DNA from: Lichenostomus cassidix
Lineage: Eukaryota; Chordata; Aves; Passeriformes; Meliphagidae
Length of the DNA: 64,000 nucleotides
Assembly: GCA_008360975.2 (NCBI GenBank)
Contig: CM039183.1
Span: forward strand, 53,405,350-53,469,349
Direction: 5' to 3'
The notes beneath the pieces were generated by a model. The model was not told the DNA's origin and searched no databases. It was given only the letters and a program-made list of their open reading frames with translations. The translations under genes and the position numbers were made by a program. This document shows, in pieces, positions 1 through 14,600 of this stretch. Numbering within the stretch: the first letter of the stretch is position 1; each line of letters opens with the position of its first letter.

Positions 1-500
1 ATTTTTTATGTGAAAATCCAGTAAGTAAAGACATTTGCTGTTGAAATCTGAAGCACTGCTGTGGAAAGCACCATAGTCTGGGGAGTCTCTTTTTAAAATG
101 TAGACTAAGAATTTCTCTCCAAACACTGCACATCTATCACCTGTTGATGATGTACACACATAACAATACCTAATTTAAATACCAATACAAATTTACAAGC
201 GAATGGATCAATCTATTTTTCCTATTCATTTAGTAACTGACTTTGCACCAGAAAAAAATAATATGCCAATCTAAATAAAACTAAGATTTATCTCCCATCT
301 ATCCTACTATCTAGGGGGAAGAAACGGTCTCCGATATTTGCCTGGAAAAGAGCACTGCTCCAGTGATCTATGTATTCATTCAAGAGTCATTTTGTCATAA
401 AGACTCTACAAAGCAGTCACCACAACACAAAATATCTGGGAGAATGCTGCTTCAGTAAGACTGAGTGACTTGGAATAAACTGAAAGGTTAAACCCTGACT

Positions 501-575
501 AAAAAAACCCAACAAAACAAACCAACCAACCAAACAAAAAAAAAAAAAACCACCAAAAAAAACACCCCCACACCC
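501..575. repeat. A/C-rich low-complexity tract
   Basis: A-runs are broken by single, paired or clustered C (units such as AAACCAACC, then a 14-base A run, then ACACCCCCACACCC). The same sequence style recurs at 25870-26025 and, on the opposite strand, at 16923-17042, 38940-38990, 53635-53683 and 59680-59735. Confidence 0.85.
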
Positions 576-2214
576 TGCAAATAATTAATTAGAATTTTAT
601 ACAAAACTTTGTTTTGTACTGTCCATTCTTGGACTATGGCACATTACTCAGAAAACTAAAGGTAAGACATTCCCCCTCTAAATGTAGATGGCATTATCAC
701 ACAAGGATAAGGAAGGAACAAAGACTAAAATTCTACAGTGGGGAGGGGTGGACAATGGGGTGAGGCAAGAGTTACACAATCAGTGACAAGTCACAAAGAG
801 TCTGAATGTACCGGTAAGGTAAACCATTTTCAAACTGTTAGCTCAGGTTTTGAAAAAGTGTTAAACAATTAAGTTAGTATTAACAGATTATGACCTTTTG
901 GGAATAATTTTATTTTTCTCTGAGAGAAAAAGTATAGTCAAAGTAAAGAGAATACTTTCAAGTTTACTGTAAAAAATGCTAGTTTTTTTCAAGTCAGCAC
1001 ACTCAGCAGTTACACTTGATTTCAACGTCAATGAACATTTAATGATCAGTTTATTCTAGAAAGCTGTGGACAAGACTTGCAACTGCCTGCCTCAAGCATT
1101 CTAGATGATTGAAGATGCTCAGCTCCAAAAACATTTCCAACAATACAGGAAACAACAAAATACAAATGAACATTAATCTTCTCAACCCATTTATAGCTAA
1201 AGAAAAATCAGATAAAATTTACAGTGAATCTGTGTGTGGGGAAGTTTCACTGGTTTCCTGGTATGATTCCATCCAACCATGTTCTACACGCACTGGCATT
1301 TTGATAATTAGGTGTGGGTCAATTAATAAACCTTTGATAGAAGCATGCATGTTTAATTAAATGCTGAATATAAATCACAAGAAAGCCTTACAGGGAAGAC
1401 GTGAATCTGAACGGCATTTCAGGCACAAAATGAGTCCACAAAGGTACACTGACTACAAATCCTAATCTGTCTCAATGAAAGCAATTCCCAAGGTCATGCT
1501 CTTGCAAAGTAAGAATCAGATGCCAGCCAAATGTCCATGTAAAGCGCGTAACAGCTTATTACACAGATAGCATTGCAAGTCTTATAAAGATGATCAAAGT
1601 AATACTGTTAAGAGTGGATTCCAAGACTATCTCTAAACCTGTTTTGTTAGTCAGAATAGTAAAAATAATGTTGCTGTATGTTTGGACTTAACTCAGCTGT
1701 ACATAAATGTAGCAGAGAGACGCAGAGGGTCAAACCTGCATCCCATCTCCAGTTCTCTGAGTAATTCCTCCCCATGTCTCTTCAGTAGCTGTATAAGAGC
1801 TAATCAGTCCACCCTGAAATCATGCCTCAAAAACTATCTCTAATTCAACTGTACTTCACTCTTCCAGCTCAGCCCTGTGTCACAGAAACAGTCAGTAGCA
1901 TGATTTATTGTCACTGGAGTAGGAACATATATTGTTAACCAAGTCCACTGCTTAACAGGAATGTAAGCTGGAAAATTCCCAGTGGAGGACCTGAAACACA
2001 AAGGCTCAGGTATGCTCATTGATCCTGACTCCTGCCCATTCCCTGGATTGATATCTCACCACAGAGATATCAAATATTCCATGTTCCTTTCCCAGATCCT
2101 CCAAAATATCCCGAAATTGCATATACAGTCCCTCTTTTATTTATCCTCCGCATCGAAAGCCTCACCAAGTCTTGCTTTATTCTTGTAAAACTCCACCAGG
2201 CAATAGTGAGTCTC

Positions 2215-2880
2215 TATTTCTTTCTTAATTATTTCCAGGACTCTTAATTGCTATTATGACTATTGCTGATCTTTAAACAGCCATTTCCATTTCAGCTGTA
2301 AGATCTTATGAATTGAATTATTTAATTTCAGTGCCCATCACTGTGTACATAAAGCCAGAGTTGCCTTTTTCATACTCCATACCCAACCTACACTACAACA
2401 TTTAACTTTATGAAACTGCAGGCTGCCATCTACCAGTACAGCAATGTCCTTTTGCAATCCCTTCAGTATCAACATCCTGCATAACTTAATACCATCAACA
2501 AACTTTTTGCATCATAAGACTCCATAATGAAAAAAGACAATTTATTTCTATATATGAAAGTTTCACCTGTCACCCCTTTTAGCAGTCACACCTCAGCGTA
2601 AGGATGCACTCTCCATAGCAATTCAACTTCCTTTTAAACTTCTGGGAATGGATCTTCTCAATTACTTTTTGGAAACCCAAGCAACACCACCTGATTCTTC
2701 CCTACCCACATGCTTTCTAATTTTCTCAAAGAACTCTCACATATACATGACAAATTATTTTCTTACATAAAAGTCGCACCAATTCTTCTTCGTTTTGTCA
2801 TATTCACCAAAATAATGTTTTAAACAAAATCAAATTCCTCTACTTCCTTCTCATCACTTTCAATCCAGTTATCTTGGGTG
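2215..2880 (-). mobile_element. Ancient CR1/L3-like LINE remnant (reverse-transcriptase region)
   Basis: Read on the minus strand, several patches in the right order match the amniote CR1 reverse-transcriptase consensus as I recall it. They are GAGTTCTTTGAGAAAAT near 2730, a TTTCCAAAAAGTAATTGA patch (consensus TTTCAAAAGGCATTTGA) near 2665, TTTAAAAGGAAGTTGAATTG near 2625, GTTTGTTGATGGTATTAAG near 2495, TGGCAGCCTGCAGTTT near 2420, GTGATGGGCAC near 2335 and GAAATAATTAAGAAAGAAAT near 2230. The element is highly diverged with stops and indels, so it is a dead fossil. Both ends are approximate, and a further 3' part toward 1700 may exist but is not recognisable. Confidence 0.7.
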
Positions 2881-5800
2881 TGCTTATATTGGGTAAAAAA
2901 CTCCAAAAAGCATCAAGACTCAGTATTTAGTATCATACCTGAAAACAAGCACTTTTTCCATACCATGCCCACCATTGCAGCCAATCAATATTATCTGGAA
3001 ATAGATGGGAAATAGTGCTCACAGGGGTTTTGTATACATTTGTTGGTCAATGGGAAATGTGCATTTTCCTCCTTCACAATTAAGAGGTTTCAAGTGCAAC
3101 AAGCTACACAGATTTCCTACAGAAATGTACATCTATGTATCAGGACAAGACTAGCCATTAAAGCCAATTATATCCACAATTCTGTATTTTCCTCTAGCTG
3201 ACAAACCAATATAACGATTTGTAAAAAAGTAATGATGGTGAGAGCTAAGACACTACATATAAGGCAATATTCCAGTGTACATAAAGGTTAACAGCATTGT
3301 TAATACTCCCCTAATATAATTTTAAATAAACCAACTCCTATTTCCAAACTTAGAGGAAAAAAATACAGGCTTGCTCGAAGATCAAATGAGCTACATGAAT
3401 TATATGTTGGGACTGGGAGAAAATGCAAAAGATCAGGTTGATGCTATACATAAAGCAGTGAATTTCTGCTCTGTATTTTTTTTTTTCGTTCTGTTAAGAA
3501 AAGTGGTCTTCAAGAGAAGGCTTACCGAAAGTCAGGGAATTTATCAGCATATTTCAGATTTTCATCATTCAGTAATGCAAACAATATTTTTATCATTATT
3601 AAAGAAGTACTACCATAATTAAAGAAGTACTTAAAGTGAAATTTACTGTAAATACCTGTAAAAAGCAAAATTATCTATTGCAAATAGCTGTAGTTTACAA
3701 GGCAGTACTACATGATGCTAAGCTAGAGCCTAAAGCTTCTGAAGTGAAGACCAGACATGAAGTTACATCCCTGAGGATGGGCAGTGGCTCACAGAGCAAG
3801 TTACTACATATATCCATGGAAGGCAATGGCACACTGCACTTCCTACAAAGCCCAGCACTTAATTGTAACATCTTTCAGTGCTCTTATTCAAAAGAGCCAG
3901 ACAGCTGCTCCTGTACCAAAATTTTGAATAAAAAATAGACAAAAGTACTAATTTTATTAAATTTTAAAAAGATTAATAAATAATTTAGCCTTTTCTTTTC
4001 ATACTCCTGCCACATCTTACAGAAACAAGAAAAGCAGCAAGGAAATAATTTTTTCTCATAATTTTGCCACTAAAAGGCTTGAAAGGCTGTGAATAACTCC
4101 AGTATCATGTGATATAAAGAAACATATTCACACAGACAAATCTCTGTAACACTGATACAGCAGCTAAGGGAACAAACATTTTGATACTGATACTCCAGGA
4201 TTTAGCCCATTTCTTAAGTATGAGATTATGACCAGTGTGAGGGATATCAGTTACAAATCTCCCTACAGAAATATTTTAAAGGTTTTCTCTGGCTGCTGCC
4301 AGGACACAATACTAAAAAGACATCAAAAAATGACATGACACTAACCAGACATCACATATACTGACAAGTATCTGCAATTTCAATGCAAAAAAAACAAAAT
4401 AAATATTTAGAAGTCAAGCCTAATATATACTATCTTCATAAATTAGGTTAATTTCTTTCATATTTCAATAGCATTAAAAGAAATTAAATCCTATTGTATA
4501 TACAGAAATAGTCACTGAATTGCTTACCAAATATTAATATCACCACACTGTAAAGAAGAAGAAGAGTATTGTCATTTTTTGCTTTAAAGAAAAGAACACT
4601 TATCAAAAAATTTCTACTAGGTTACATTTTACACACTCTCCTGAAATTTAATTTCTTGGAAAAGTTACTCAAATTGCATGCCCTCATCTCTCAGTGAGTA
4701 GGATTTTAACTTGATGCCGAGTAGGACATACCCGTGAGAACTGCTATTTAAACCTTGTCAGCACTTTGTTACTCTGTGTTGCACATAAGTGTTAAAATAT
4801 ATACCACAGATGTGCACCCAGGATGACCAGAATGACAGATGCTCCTTTCAGCATAAGGTATTTCAGTTTAGAGGAAAAAAAAAATTCTTTCTTCCACTTA
4901 TCAACCAAGATGAATTGTCAAAATCCAACATTAAAAAAGTACAGAATGAGAGGGGTGCAACACAACAGAAACTACCTTAATACAACTATTTTCACAAGCA
5001 AAGTGAACGACACATGATTTTAACAAATACAAAATAATAGTCAATTTTCTTGATATCTAAGTCCACGTTTCTTAAAGAAAACCTAAAAGCAACCAAGGAC
5101 ACTCACATAAAAAACTCAGTCCCTCCCTACACATAAATTGTACTATACTCCTCTGCTTATGTTTAAACAGGACATTTAAATATTCATGCCAACTACTGTA
5201 CAAGCAGCTCATGAAGTAAGATGCAAAGGTGATACAGAATTCCCTCCAGCCCATCAGATACCAGCACACGAAGTCAGGTGTTACTACCACTGCATTTGTG
5301 CAGTGCTTCTCCTACTTATTTTGTTTTAAGGAAACGTAATTATGACTTTCAAATTTACCGAAACCAAACAATTTGAGATGGAACGACACAGATCCATTTT
5401 AGTTTTCACATATTTGAGCCACCAGCCCATTCAAAATTTTCTTTAACGCCTCATCATTACTACTTTCAAAGAGAGACTCTAAGTTCTCCTGGTACAGTCT
5501 GCTTTGTACAAGTACGAATATAAAACTGGAATTTAAAGAAACTACCTCCAGTTGTCTGAGCTCCACACAATTGCAAAACAGATGCTTACTTCAGATAGTC
5601 TCTAGAACGTAACTTCACTTGCTCATAGCCATAAGTCATAGAATACATTTCCCCTTTTCAGAGTAACTTGGGGTGTTTACTGCATGGGAACAGAAAGCTT
5701 AGAATGACCTAAATGGACCAAATGAAATTGGTAGGTAAGAGTGAGCACTTCACCAATGCCTGAATTTCCAGTAACAGAAAGGACAGAATGACCAAAAGAT

Positions 5801-8544
5801 CCAGATAAAGAGTATCACACAAGATAGAAAAAAAGAAAACAAGGAAAAAACACGGAAAATTCATGCAATTTTCTCATATTTTCTGCCATATGGCTTATTT
5901 CCATCTTTAACATTTTATCATTATTATATTGCTAATTCTATACCACCAAGAGGAAAATGGATCAGCTTCTGTCACATCAGTCTTCACAGATTTCCACATG
6001 TGAGCTTGGGGCTGCCCACACTGGAGAAGCACCCTCTGTCTGCCCTTGTTGCAACGTACTAGTTTGTTAAAGTGTGGCAACACAGAGCCTTAGAGAAGTC
6101 TAACTACAATCACACCTTTACAACTCCGAGGTATGAAATAGAGGAACATATCTTAAACATTTTGAAAATCAGACTCATATTTTCTCTGCCAACTGTTTTT
6201 AAGGGCTCATGACAAAAACTGTCTTGTGTTGATTTCAAAATATCTCCTTGGATAGTTTAAAACCCTTGCATACATAATGAAACAATGATTTAAAATAAAA
6301 ATAATATAAAATAATCACAGTTTGTACTGGATTGGATTTCTCCAACCAATATATTTGTCATATAAATGTTCCTTATTTCCTGTTAAGTGCTTAAGTGCTC
6401 CACTTCACTCTTGTGAAAATTAAGAAGCAAGTGGTTACAGGTGCATATCTGGTAACCAAGTTATGAAGACCAACATGTTATCTGAAGCTATTCTTTTCAT
6501 GTGAACCAGCTTTTTCTTTGTTAATATGCACAGGAGATTCAGTATTCTGAAAGACTTTGATGTGATCTGATCAAGTCTTTTCACTGGCTTCCAACAATCT
6601 GGTCAATATATTCTAAGATCTTTGGATTTACCCTCTGAAAAAGCCAAAAGCATTTACAAGCATGATTACTTCTCTTTTTACAACTGCAATCATATCAGCA
6701 GCAAAATATTAGAATTGCATTTTTATCATACTGATTTCTAAATTATGCACTGAGAGCTCCATAAAGTCCTGCTACAAGGCCAACATTTTTAAACCAACAG
6801 TTCTACAGTGAGAGCAATTTACAGTATTTTGCACTTCAGAGAATAAGCAAACTATAGAATAACAGGGGTGGAAAGCAAAGAATACACATAATTAATTCTA
6901 CTTAAGTTTTTGAAAGTAACTAATACAGAAAACAGAGAACAAAGAAAAATTAAAAGGAAAACCTTACCACTCAACTCTAAACCAATTATTTGGAAACACT
7001 GAACCCTAGACTGAGCCACACAAGATGATGGATCTTCTAAATTACCTTTCCCAAAAATGCATGCTATTTTAATAATAAATTCCAATCCAAGTATGTAAGA
7101 CAGCTATTCACTTCATTGCATTAAGGCAGTGCATCCTGTTTAGCTGTTACAATTTTTTTATAAAGCACTATTTACTTCAGTCTTTCAAAACTAATGTTAT
7201 TGACACTATCTTACAATAAACAAGCTCAAGGCTACCAAAATGGGTGGTTTCAACCTCTCACGTGCTGTTACTCTGCTGTTTTACTGCTTGGCCACCATAC
7301 ACGCAAACCACCATTCCTTGCTACTACTGCCTCCTGGATCTCAGCTCTGCCACTCCTCTTTGAGGCACACCTTTTGTGCCTTCATTATAAATGGGAACCA
7401 GAACACTCTCTGCCAACCCTCAAAACCATCTACAGCAAACACATTAACAAAGGTGCCAAGCCTCACCTTCCACACATGTAGTTTAGTAAATTAAACACTT
7501 GCATTGTATTTCTGAATGCCAAAGCATCAGCCACCCACTCATGTAACCAAAGACAGGAGAAAAGGACAACCTCATGCAATCAAAAACTGTACCCAGTAAA
7601 GCCAGCTAAGTTATGTAGGCAAACTCTTGCAAAAAGAAGTGGAAAGAAAATGGTGAGTTGTTGTATATCCACAGTAGTCCCTTTTGTACAAATGACAGCT
7701 CACTTGCCAAAAGCCTAACAGCAGAAACTGCAGGTTATTACAAGAAATATGCATTTCTGGTAGGGATAAATCACACAGACAGACGGTCACAGTGACAATG
7801 CACTCATTTCTTCTTACTTCCTCCAAATGTTAACAATTCATTTAAAATTCTATTTATAAAAATGTCTCCTTTTGATCAGTACATATGGCAAGAACAGGTA
7901 AAATGAGTACTAGTACAGCAGTAGCTGGGCATTGTGTTTTTGCCTTGAAGAACATGTAGCCTGAAGTTTAGAAGCAGCTCCTGAATAAGATAAATAAAAT
8001 TACCTACCTGACTACTGCTGTTGTCAGTGTTCTTGGAGAAATACTGCAGGAAAGTAGCTCCCAAGAAGTAAAGAAATGGAAGAAGAGAAACACACATGAA
8101 ACTTATGAAAAGTTCCAAAACAGAAACAAGGACTAATGTTGTTTTGAACTTTTTTAGTTGAAAAAAGTGAGCCAAACTCACTGAACTCTGGATGCACATC
8201 TGAACAGCCAGTTATGCACCACTGTCCCAGGCCTCACGATGGAGTTACACCAGTGGTTGCTGAGGCCATGAATGTGGGCTCTAGTCAAGGCTGAAGGAGC
8301 CACTTGGGATGAATTTTTTGGTGGCTATCCAAAGGTAAAATGATGAACCAGTTTTATAGACAAAAAACCAGAAGATCTTCTCCTAAGTGAAAAAACATCC
8401 ATATGAGACTAATTTAAGTACCTTAAAGTATTTTAAGACCTGCTTTATCAAAGACTTTTGTTCTGAATGCTTTTTTTCCTGTAAGAAAGCTATCTGCATT
8501 ACCAGACTCCACTTCTACAATTGCCACAGGAAAACAGACTGTTA

Positions 8545-8690
8545 GTCATAGAACGGTTTGGTTTGGAAGGGAATTTAGATATCATCTAGTTCCAACCTCC
8601 TTGCTTTGGGCAGGGACACCTTCCACTAGACCAGGTTGCTCTAAGTCACATCCACCTTGGCCTGGAACACTTCCAAGGATGGGGCACGAT
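8545..8690 (-). mobile_element. CR1 LINE 3' terminal fragment
   Basis: On the plus strand the segment starts TCATAGAACGGTTTGGTTTG and continues through CTAGTTCCAACCTCC, GGCAGGGACACCTTCC and ACTAGACCAGGTTGC to CTTCCAAGGATGGGGCA. This is the reverse complement of the CR1 3' untranslated end of birds, which finishes in ATTCTATG-type octamers. It is severely 5'-truncated (about 146 bp), as most CR1 copies are, and it inserted into SCAF8 intron 1 in the same direction as the gene. Confidence 0.92.
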
Positions 8691-11600
8691 TCAAATAGTG
8701 ACAAACTCAAATAATACTTGTTAAGATAATTTCAAGTACTCTGTCAAAGATTGTAGCCCCAGGAACAATCTTGGTAAGCAGGTGACAATCAAAGCATCTG
8801 AAGTTGTAAGAGTTCACAAGGGCATTTGTTTTAAATGGCAAAATGGCTCACTCCTCTCTAAATGAGTAGCAAGTAGGATTGATACTTGTAACTACCCAGT
8901 TTCAACTTCAGAGTGTCTACAGAACCTGGAGATCTGCAACCCCTCCAGGCTCACAAGGATCTAATCTAGACTATAGTTTATGAACAAATTTAAAGTCTAA
9001 GTATCTAAGACTGAAAATTAATCAATGTCTGTCATACACTATTTCACTAAGGAAATGAGGTTCTTGAGCAAGATATGCACCAAAATAAAACCAAACCCTA
9101 ACATTTTGGGCCTTGAACACACACTTGCATGATCATGTCTTTACAAAGCCAGAAGCCAGGATTCTGTGGCTGGTGAAAATCTAAGGTCAGACCAGTCTTA
9201 GAAAGTGTGATATCAAAACTTCACATATTTATTCAACACACATGGAGACATTTAGCCAGGTGAACATCAATTTAATATTTACTGTATTTTGAAGAGAACA
9301 GGACTTTCTTTCCCTACACTCTTAAAAAAAAAAAAAAAAAAAGTTGAGAGCCAGCAAAGTTCAACTCTTGCTGGGAAACAACTAAGTAAAATACTTATAT
9401 TTCACTGATACTGCTCCTTAATGTTCCTGACAGCAACAGGAAACTAGCAAATTCTTACATATTTTGTTGCATCTTAAGGGAATTCACATAAATACTCACT
9501 GCTTTTCCTCTGAGAAACACTACAGGATTATACAGCAAAATAAAAAGGGAGACATTTTTCGCATCCACCCTAGAGGTTAAGAATGAAAAACAGAACCAAC
9601 TTTTAGATGTATGAATGTTCATAAGCAGATGCACCTATCAGTGAGTTAACTTTTTCTTCTGGCAAGAGACAAACCAGAAACTTACATCCCAATTTGCTAC
9701 AATAAAATTTACAAGTATCAGACCATAAATGGGGTATCAGATAAACAAAAAAGAAGAAAGCTTTAAACTTATCACAGCTGCAGAGGCCTTCAAACAGCAG
9801 AGGATATGAAAGAAGGTCGTACTCTTTTTTATGGCTAGAAAAACACAATGACAGAGCAGAGAAAATAGATACAGATTTTCTCATTGTCACAACTAGCTAG
9901 GAAAAAACTCTGCAGATGTTTCAGGTGCTTCGGCCAACATGAAACATGCAGCAGAATCCAAGAAAAATATCTTGACAAGGAGTAGCTTACATGTCTTTTC
10001 ACTGTTCCTTAATGTAACTGCTAGTACCTACTTGCACTAATCAAAGCCCTGGCTGCTCATTTTAAAAAACATCCCTTTTCCCCCCACTTTCCCCAGCTAT
10101 TCAGCATCAATCTCTCTTTAGCATCTTTGAGGCATACCACTTAGCTTTTTTTAGCATCAACTGGCATTCTTTCATGAAAAACCCTCCTCATTGACTTATA
10201 ATATGCCATTTAAATAAAGTAGTCTAAAATAGAATATTTGGTTTAGCCTTCTGTACTTTTATGCACCCATATTCCAATGCTCAGTACTTGAAATGTGGGT
10301 CATTTCCAAGGGTCACATTTCTGAAATTGTAGACCACTGAACTGTTCCCCACTGACCCTTAAAACATACTTTCTAAAGAAACGTCACGATAAAGGTGGCC
10401 AGCATAAAAAAAAAGTACAACTGGAGTATAGAGACAATAGCATTACCAGTAAATGATCAGTGTCCCTACCACTAATTCATTTCACCATAACAAGTGACCC
10501 CAAAAGTAGCAATGGTCACTTTATGTATCATCTTGACTCCCAAAACCATTATGCACACCAACAGTTCAGTCTACTTTATGATGAACTCGGCAAGGACAAC
10601 CATTTTCATTGTCCATAAAAGCTGAACACCAACATAGTAATGCTGCAGAAGTTTTAATTACGACTCTCACACCCTAGAAGATATTTAGTTACAAGAGAAA
10701 AGGCACAGGAACCCACATCACTCTTTAAACAAACTGTAACCACCACCTTAACCTTTACAGCACTTTATGTACATCCCCATCCTGAAACACTTTAAGACGT
10801 AGCATATTCCAAGTCTCCTTAATGACACAGTTTTCTATTCAATTCCCTTGTTTATGAAAGGATCAGCACCCAACTGTACAGACAAGAGGAACTGAGCTTT
10901 TCATACAAGACATGCTCAAGTGAACAAGGCATTTCTGAAAGGAATCAGAAGACACATGACTTTCTTGTTCCTGAGTTTCAAGTGACCAGCTTTGCCTTAT
11001 TCTATTTTACCTCTTTTAAAATAAACTAATATCCTTTTCTCTGTTGCCTCTCCAATATGCTAATATACTGCAGTGCCTGACAAATACAAATACAGCTGAA
11101 ATTTGTAGTACTGGATGCTAACAACCATTGTGCATGGATTCAACAATGTAAATTCCAAATCTAGATAAGCTATCAAACTGTCCTGAGGAGGTTTTACCAT
11201 TACTAACGTTCTAAATGGCTGTAAAGCAAAGATGCAAGTACCCGTCTCAGAAAAGCAAAATGAAAACAATATTCAATGATTTGACCAAAGCATGCATAGC
11301 TTATGCAGGAGATATTTTTGCTTTGTTTTTAAAGAGAATGCAAAATCAAAAATATCAGTAAACACCATGGACAGCAAGACTTAATGAAACTCCTACATGA
11401 ACAGATGTGTGCCTTTGAATAAAGACATTGATAAACTTAAAATTATTAGAAATTCTACATTTAATGGAACTAAATCAGTGACTTACTATTGCAGTTTTTA
11501 AAGAAATAAACATCTAAGTTGAACTTGCTCTGCCTTTTCAAGATTCCTATTATTCAATTCTTACAGATGCAGTTAATATGGCTAAATGAAGTATAACTTC

Positions 11601-14600
11601 AAGTATCCAGTTTGTGTTGTACTTAGAAATGAATTTGCAATCTCTGTTTCCCCTAAAATAAATTACAGTCCTATGACTATTTATGTGGCTGTAAAACTAT
11701 TTACATTTATTCAACATACTAACATAGAAATCAATTTTAAAATTAAATGTGTTTCAGAATTAAAGCATCCATTTTTCCACACTTGTCTGAACACAACCTT
11801 TACATTATAAAGTGAAAAATAATTTGGCTTGCCACTGCAAAAAGGACAAGTATTGCAAGAAAGCTCTGTGGAGCACACCACCCAAAACCAACTTCAAGTA
11901 CAGTACCTGAAAGCAATGTGGCAATGGCCAGCGAGAGTTGATGATGATGGCAGGACTTCAACACTGAGCTGACTATATAACAAATACTGAATTTTAATTA
12001 TATACATCTGCAATTAAATCTTTGTCATCTGAGCATTGGAACTGTGAGGATACACATGCTTGCCTCTAATCCATTTCAATTACTCTTTAACAAAATACAT
12101 TTTATAGAACATAGAGAGAATTTGAAACACTTGAGTCATTTTCTTCTGTCAAGGCCTGTTCTTGAATCTGATTTTGTGCTTTTCCAAAAAAACACAGGGC
12201 CTGAACTGAGGCCTGGAGGAAAATGACTCTGCAGTGGAAAGCCTTCATGATACCAACTGTAGCAAATGATAAACTCTGAGGTATAAAACATTGTCAATTA
12301 GCTCAACACTATACTAAGTCAGTTGCATATTATTCCAATTTTCAGTTGCCAAGCAGTTTTAATCAAACAGGAAAATGTCAACCATTACATGAAAACAATA
12401 CAGAGCATGTTTTATTTAGGAGCTTGATTATTTCTCAGCTTTAAATTTACCTTTACCAAGACTTGAAATGTTAGGGCTAATTTTATATATACAATTAGGT
12501 ACAGCATGGACAGCACCATGTATCATCACCAGACATTGAACAGCTTTCTGCAATAGCCATTATTTCCAGTAGTTACTGTTCAAATAAAATTGGAATTCTT
12601 CTATCTAATCAAATTAATGACAAGCCTATTTGAAGCACTTCAATCCTGACTACCACACAAAATAGTTACGATACAAGATATTGTTCAGCTCACACACAAT
12701 TTTGGAGTAAGCTATACTCCCTGGATAGGCAGCTGCCTTTATTTTAGCTTCTCTGCAGAATCCAAATGCAACTCCTTCTTTTAAAAAAAACAATCAAACA
12801 AAAAAATCAACCCCAGAAGTACCCAACCTGCAGACTTAAGTGTTTAAATGTATTGGACTGTTCTTTCTAAAGTGCCATCTGGTTTTCACCAGGAAGTTAC
12901 ATAAACTGCTGTAAAATTATTAACCGAATGCAAACTGCATAAGAGAAAGTATGGTAAAAGTTTTTATACTATTTAGTCTGTTGTGTCTGCTGCTAAGTTT
13001 AATTTACATCTATTTTAAGCCAAAAAAGTCAAAAACAGAATCCAGACATCAATTCTGGAGGCTTAACATGACCTTAAAATGTAACAAAAAGAAAGAAAAG
13101 GATTTTACAAGTGAAGGGCAAATATTTTGTAAATTTATCAAAACCATTTAGGAACAGCAATGTATAAACTCACACACTTTAGCTAATTTACATATTTAGT
13201 AATCATTTCACAATTCTAAATTGCAAAATGTGTATAGGTAAGTTCAACCAGGGATAATGACAGAAAGTTAAATTAAAGTCAAGTTCTGCACTGGGTACAG
13301 AGGTGTTAGAGTGGCTAGCAATGACACTTGGGATTCCCTAACTGTAGCAAGTCTTGTACCATTTACTTCCAGGATCAGTGGTTTGTTTAGTCACAGTATC
13401 TTTAAAACTGTCCTATCATTGTAGCCCAGCATTCAAATACAGACACAGGTTAAGTTATAGATGCTGTCTATTTATACCATAGCAGATAAGCTGGTCAAAA
13501 TGACACTGTTGGACCTTCTGCATTTTCTTTTCTAAAACAACCTACTGTCTACTGTTTTTCAGGCATTCAGAAAATTTAAAGCATATTCTAAAGCTCTCCT
13601 CTTCAGCACAACTGCCACCTCAAGTCTCATACTTATTTTTACAGTACTTATACCCAAGTGCTCAGCAAGTCAGTCAGCTGTTTTTCAACATGACGGGGAA
13701 GAGTTCTGATCCTATTGATAGGTACATAGATGGAAAATGTTCTGAACGACTTACATTCTTCTGTTCTTGTGATCAGATTCTTCCTTTCCCCCACACAACA
13801 ACAGAGCATATATGCCAATCAAATAATAAAAGAGGAATAAAAGTTTATAGTGTTTATTTTTCTTCTAGTGGCCACATTGTGCTTTCTTCTGTTTAAGAAT
13901 TCAAACTGCATAAAGTGCGACACCTAGAACTGCACACCAGTTAGGGCTGCACAACTGCTCCTGAGTAACTGGAGAGTACCTGCTCAATTTAAAAACCTAT
14001 CTTACTGCACTTGTAGAAACAACAATATGGTTGCCACACTGTTCCACCCACAGGTCAAAAGAAAGCGTATTACTTAAAACCATTAAAACCGTGCTACATC
14101 GCCACTAGGGCTAGCGAGAGGGCAACTCGGGGCTTCAGCATGGGAGTAGGCTGTAGAAGTATACATTGTAACCAGAGCTGATACTTTCGAAGGTCAATAT
14201 AAGTTAAAACCTACTTTGTAAGACGTGAGACTTCGTAAGAAAAATATTTATATTTGTTTTTCTTGCTCGTACATTAACTTCAAAATATAAACGACACAAA
14301 CTCTCACAATGAGAGCAACAAAGATGAGCTGCCACAAGAACCATCTTGCAATAAAATAAACTCTCAGCACAAAAGAGAAGCCAGGTGCCGTATGAACACC
14401 TCAGCCTCTATGTATGTACGTGCTCTTGGGTGCCGTAGCCCGCTCGCTGCACAGTGCTTCAGTGCAGGATCTGAGCTCTGTGCAGCATCTAGGGAATGTC
14501 TGCTTCCATTCTGACCACTGAGAATATAATTACTCTCAAACACTAAGACGAACCTCCAATGCCTTTGTATTCCCTTCCCTAGATTTAAAGCTTAGCTCCG

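Noticed and set aside
5634..5660. CATAGAAT octamer as a CR1 end
   Set aside because: A single octamer without any following CR1 sequence.
12500..12525. REST/NRSF-like half site (TGGACAGCACC)
   Set aside because: Only the right half matches; the left half is displaced and incomplete. Likely chance.
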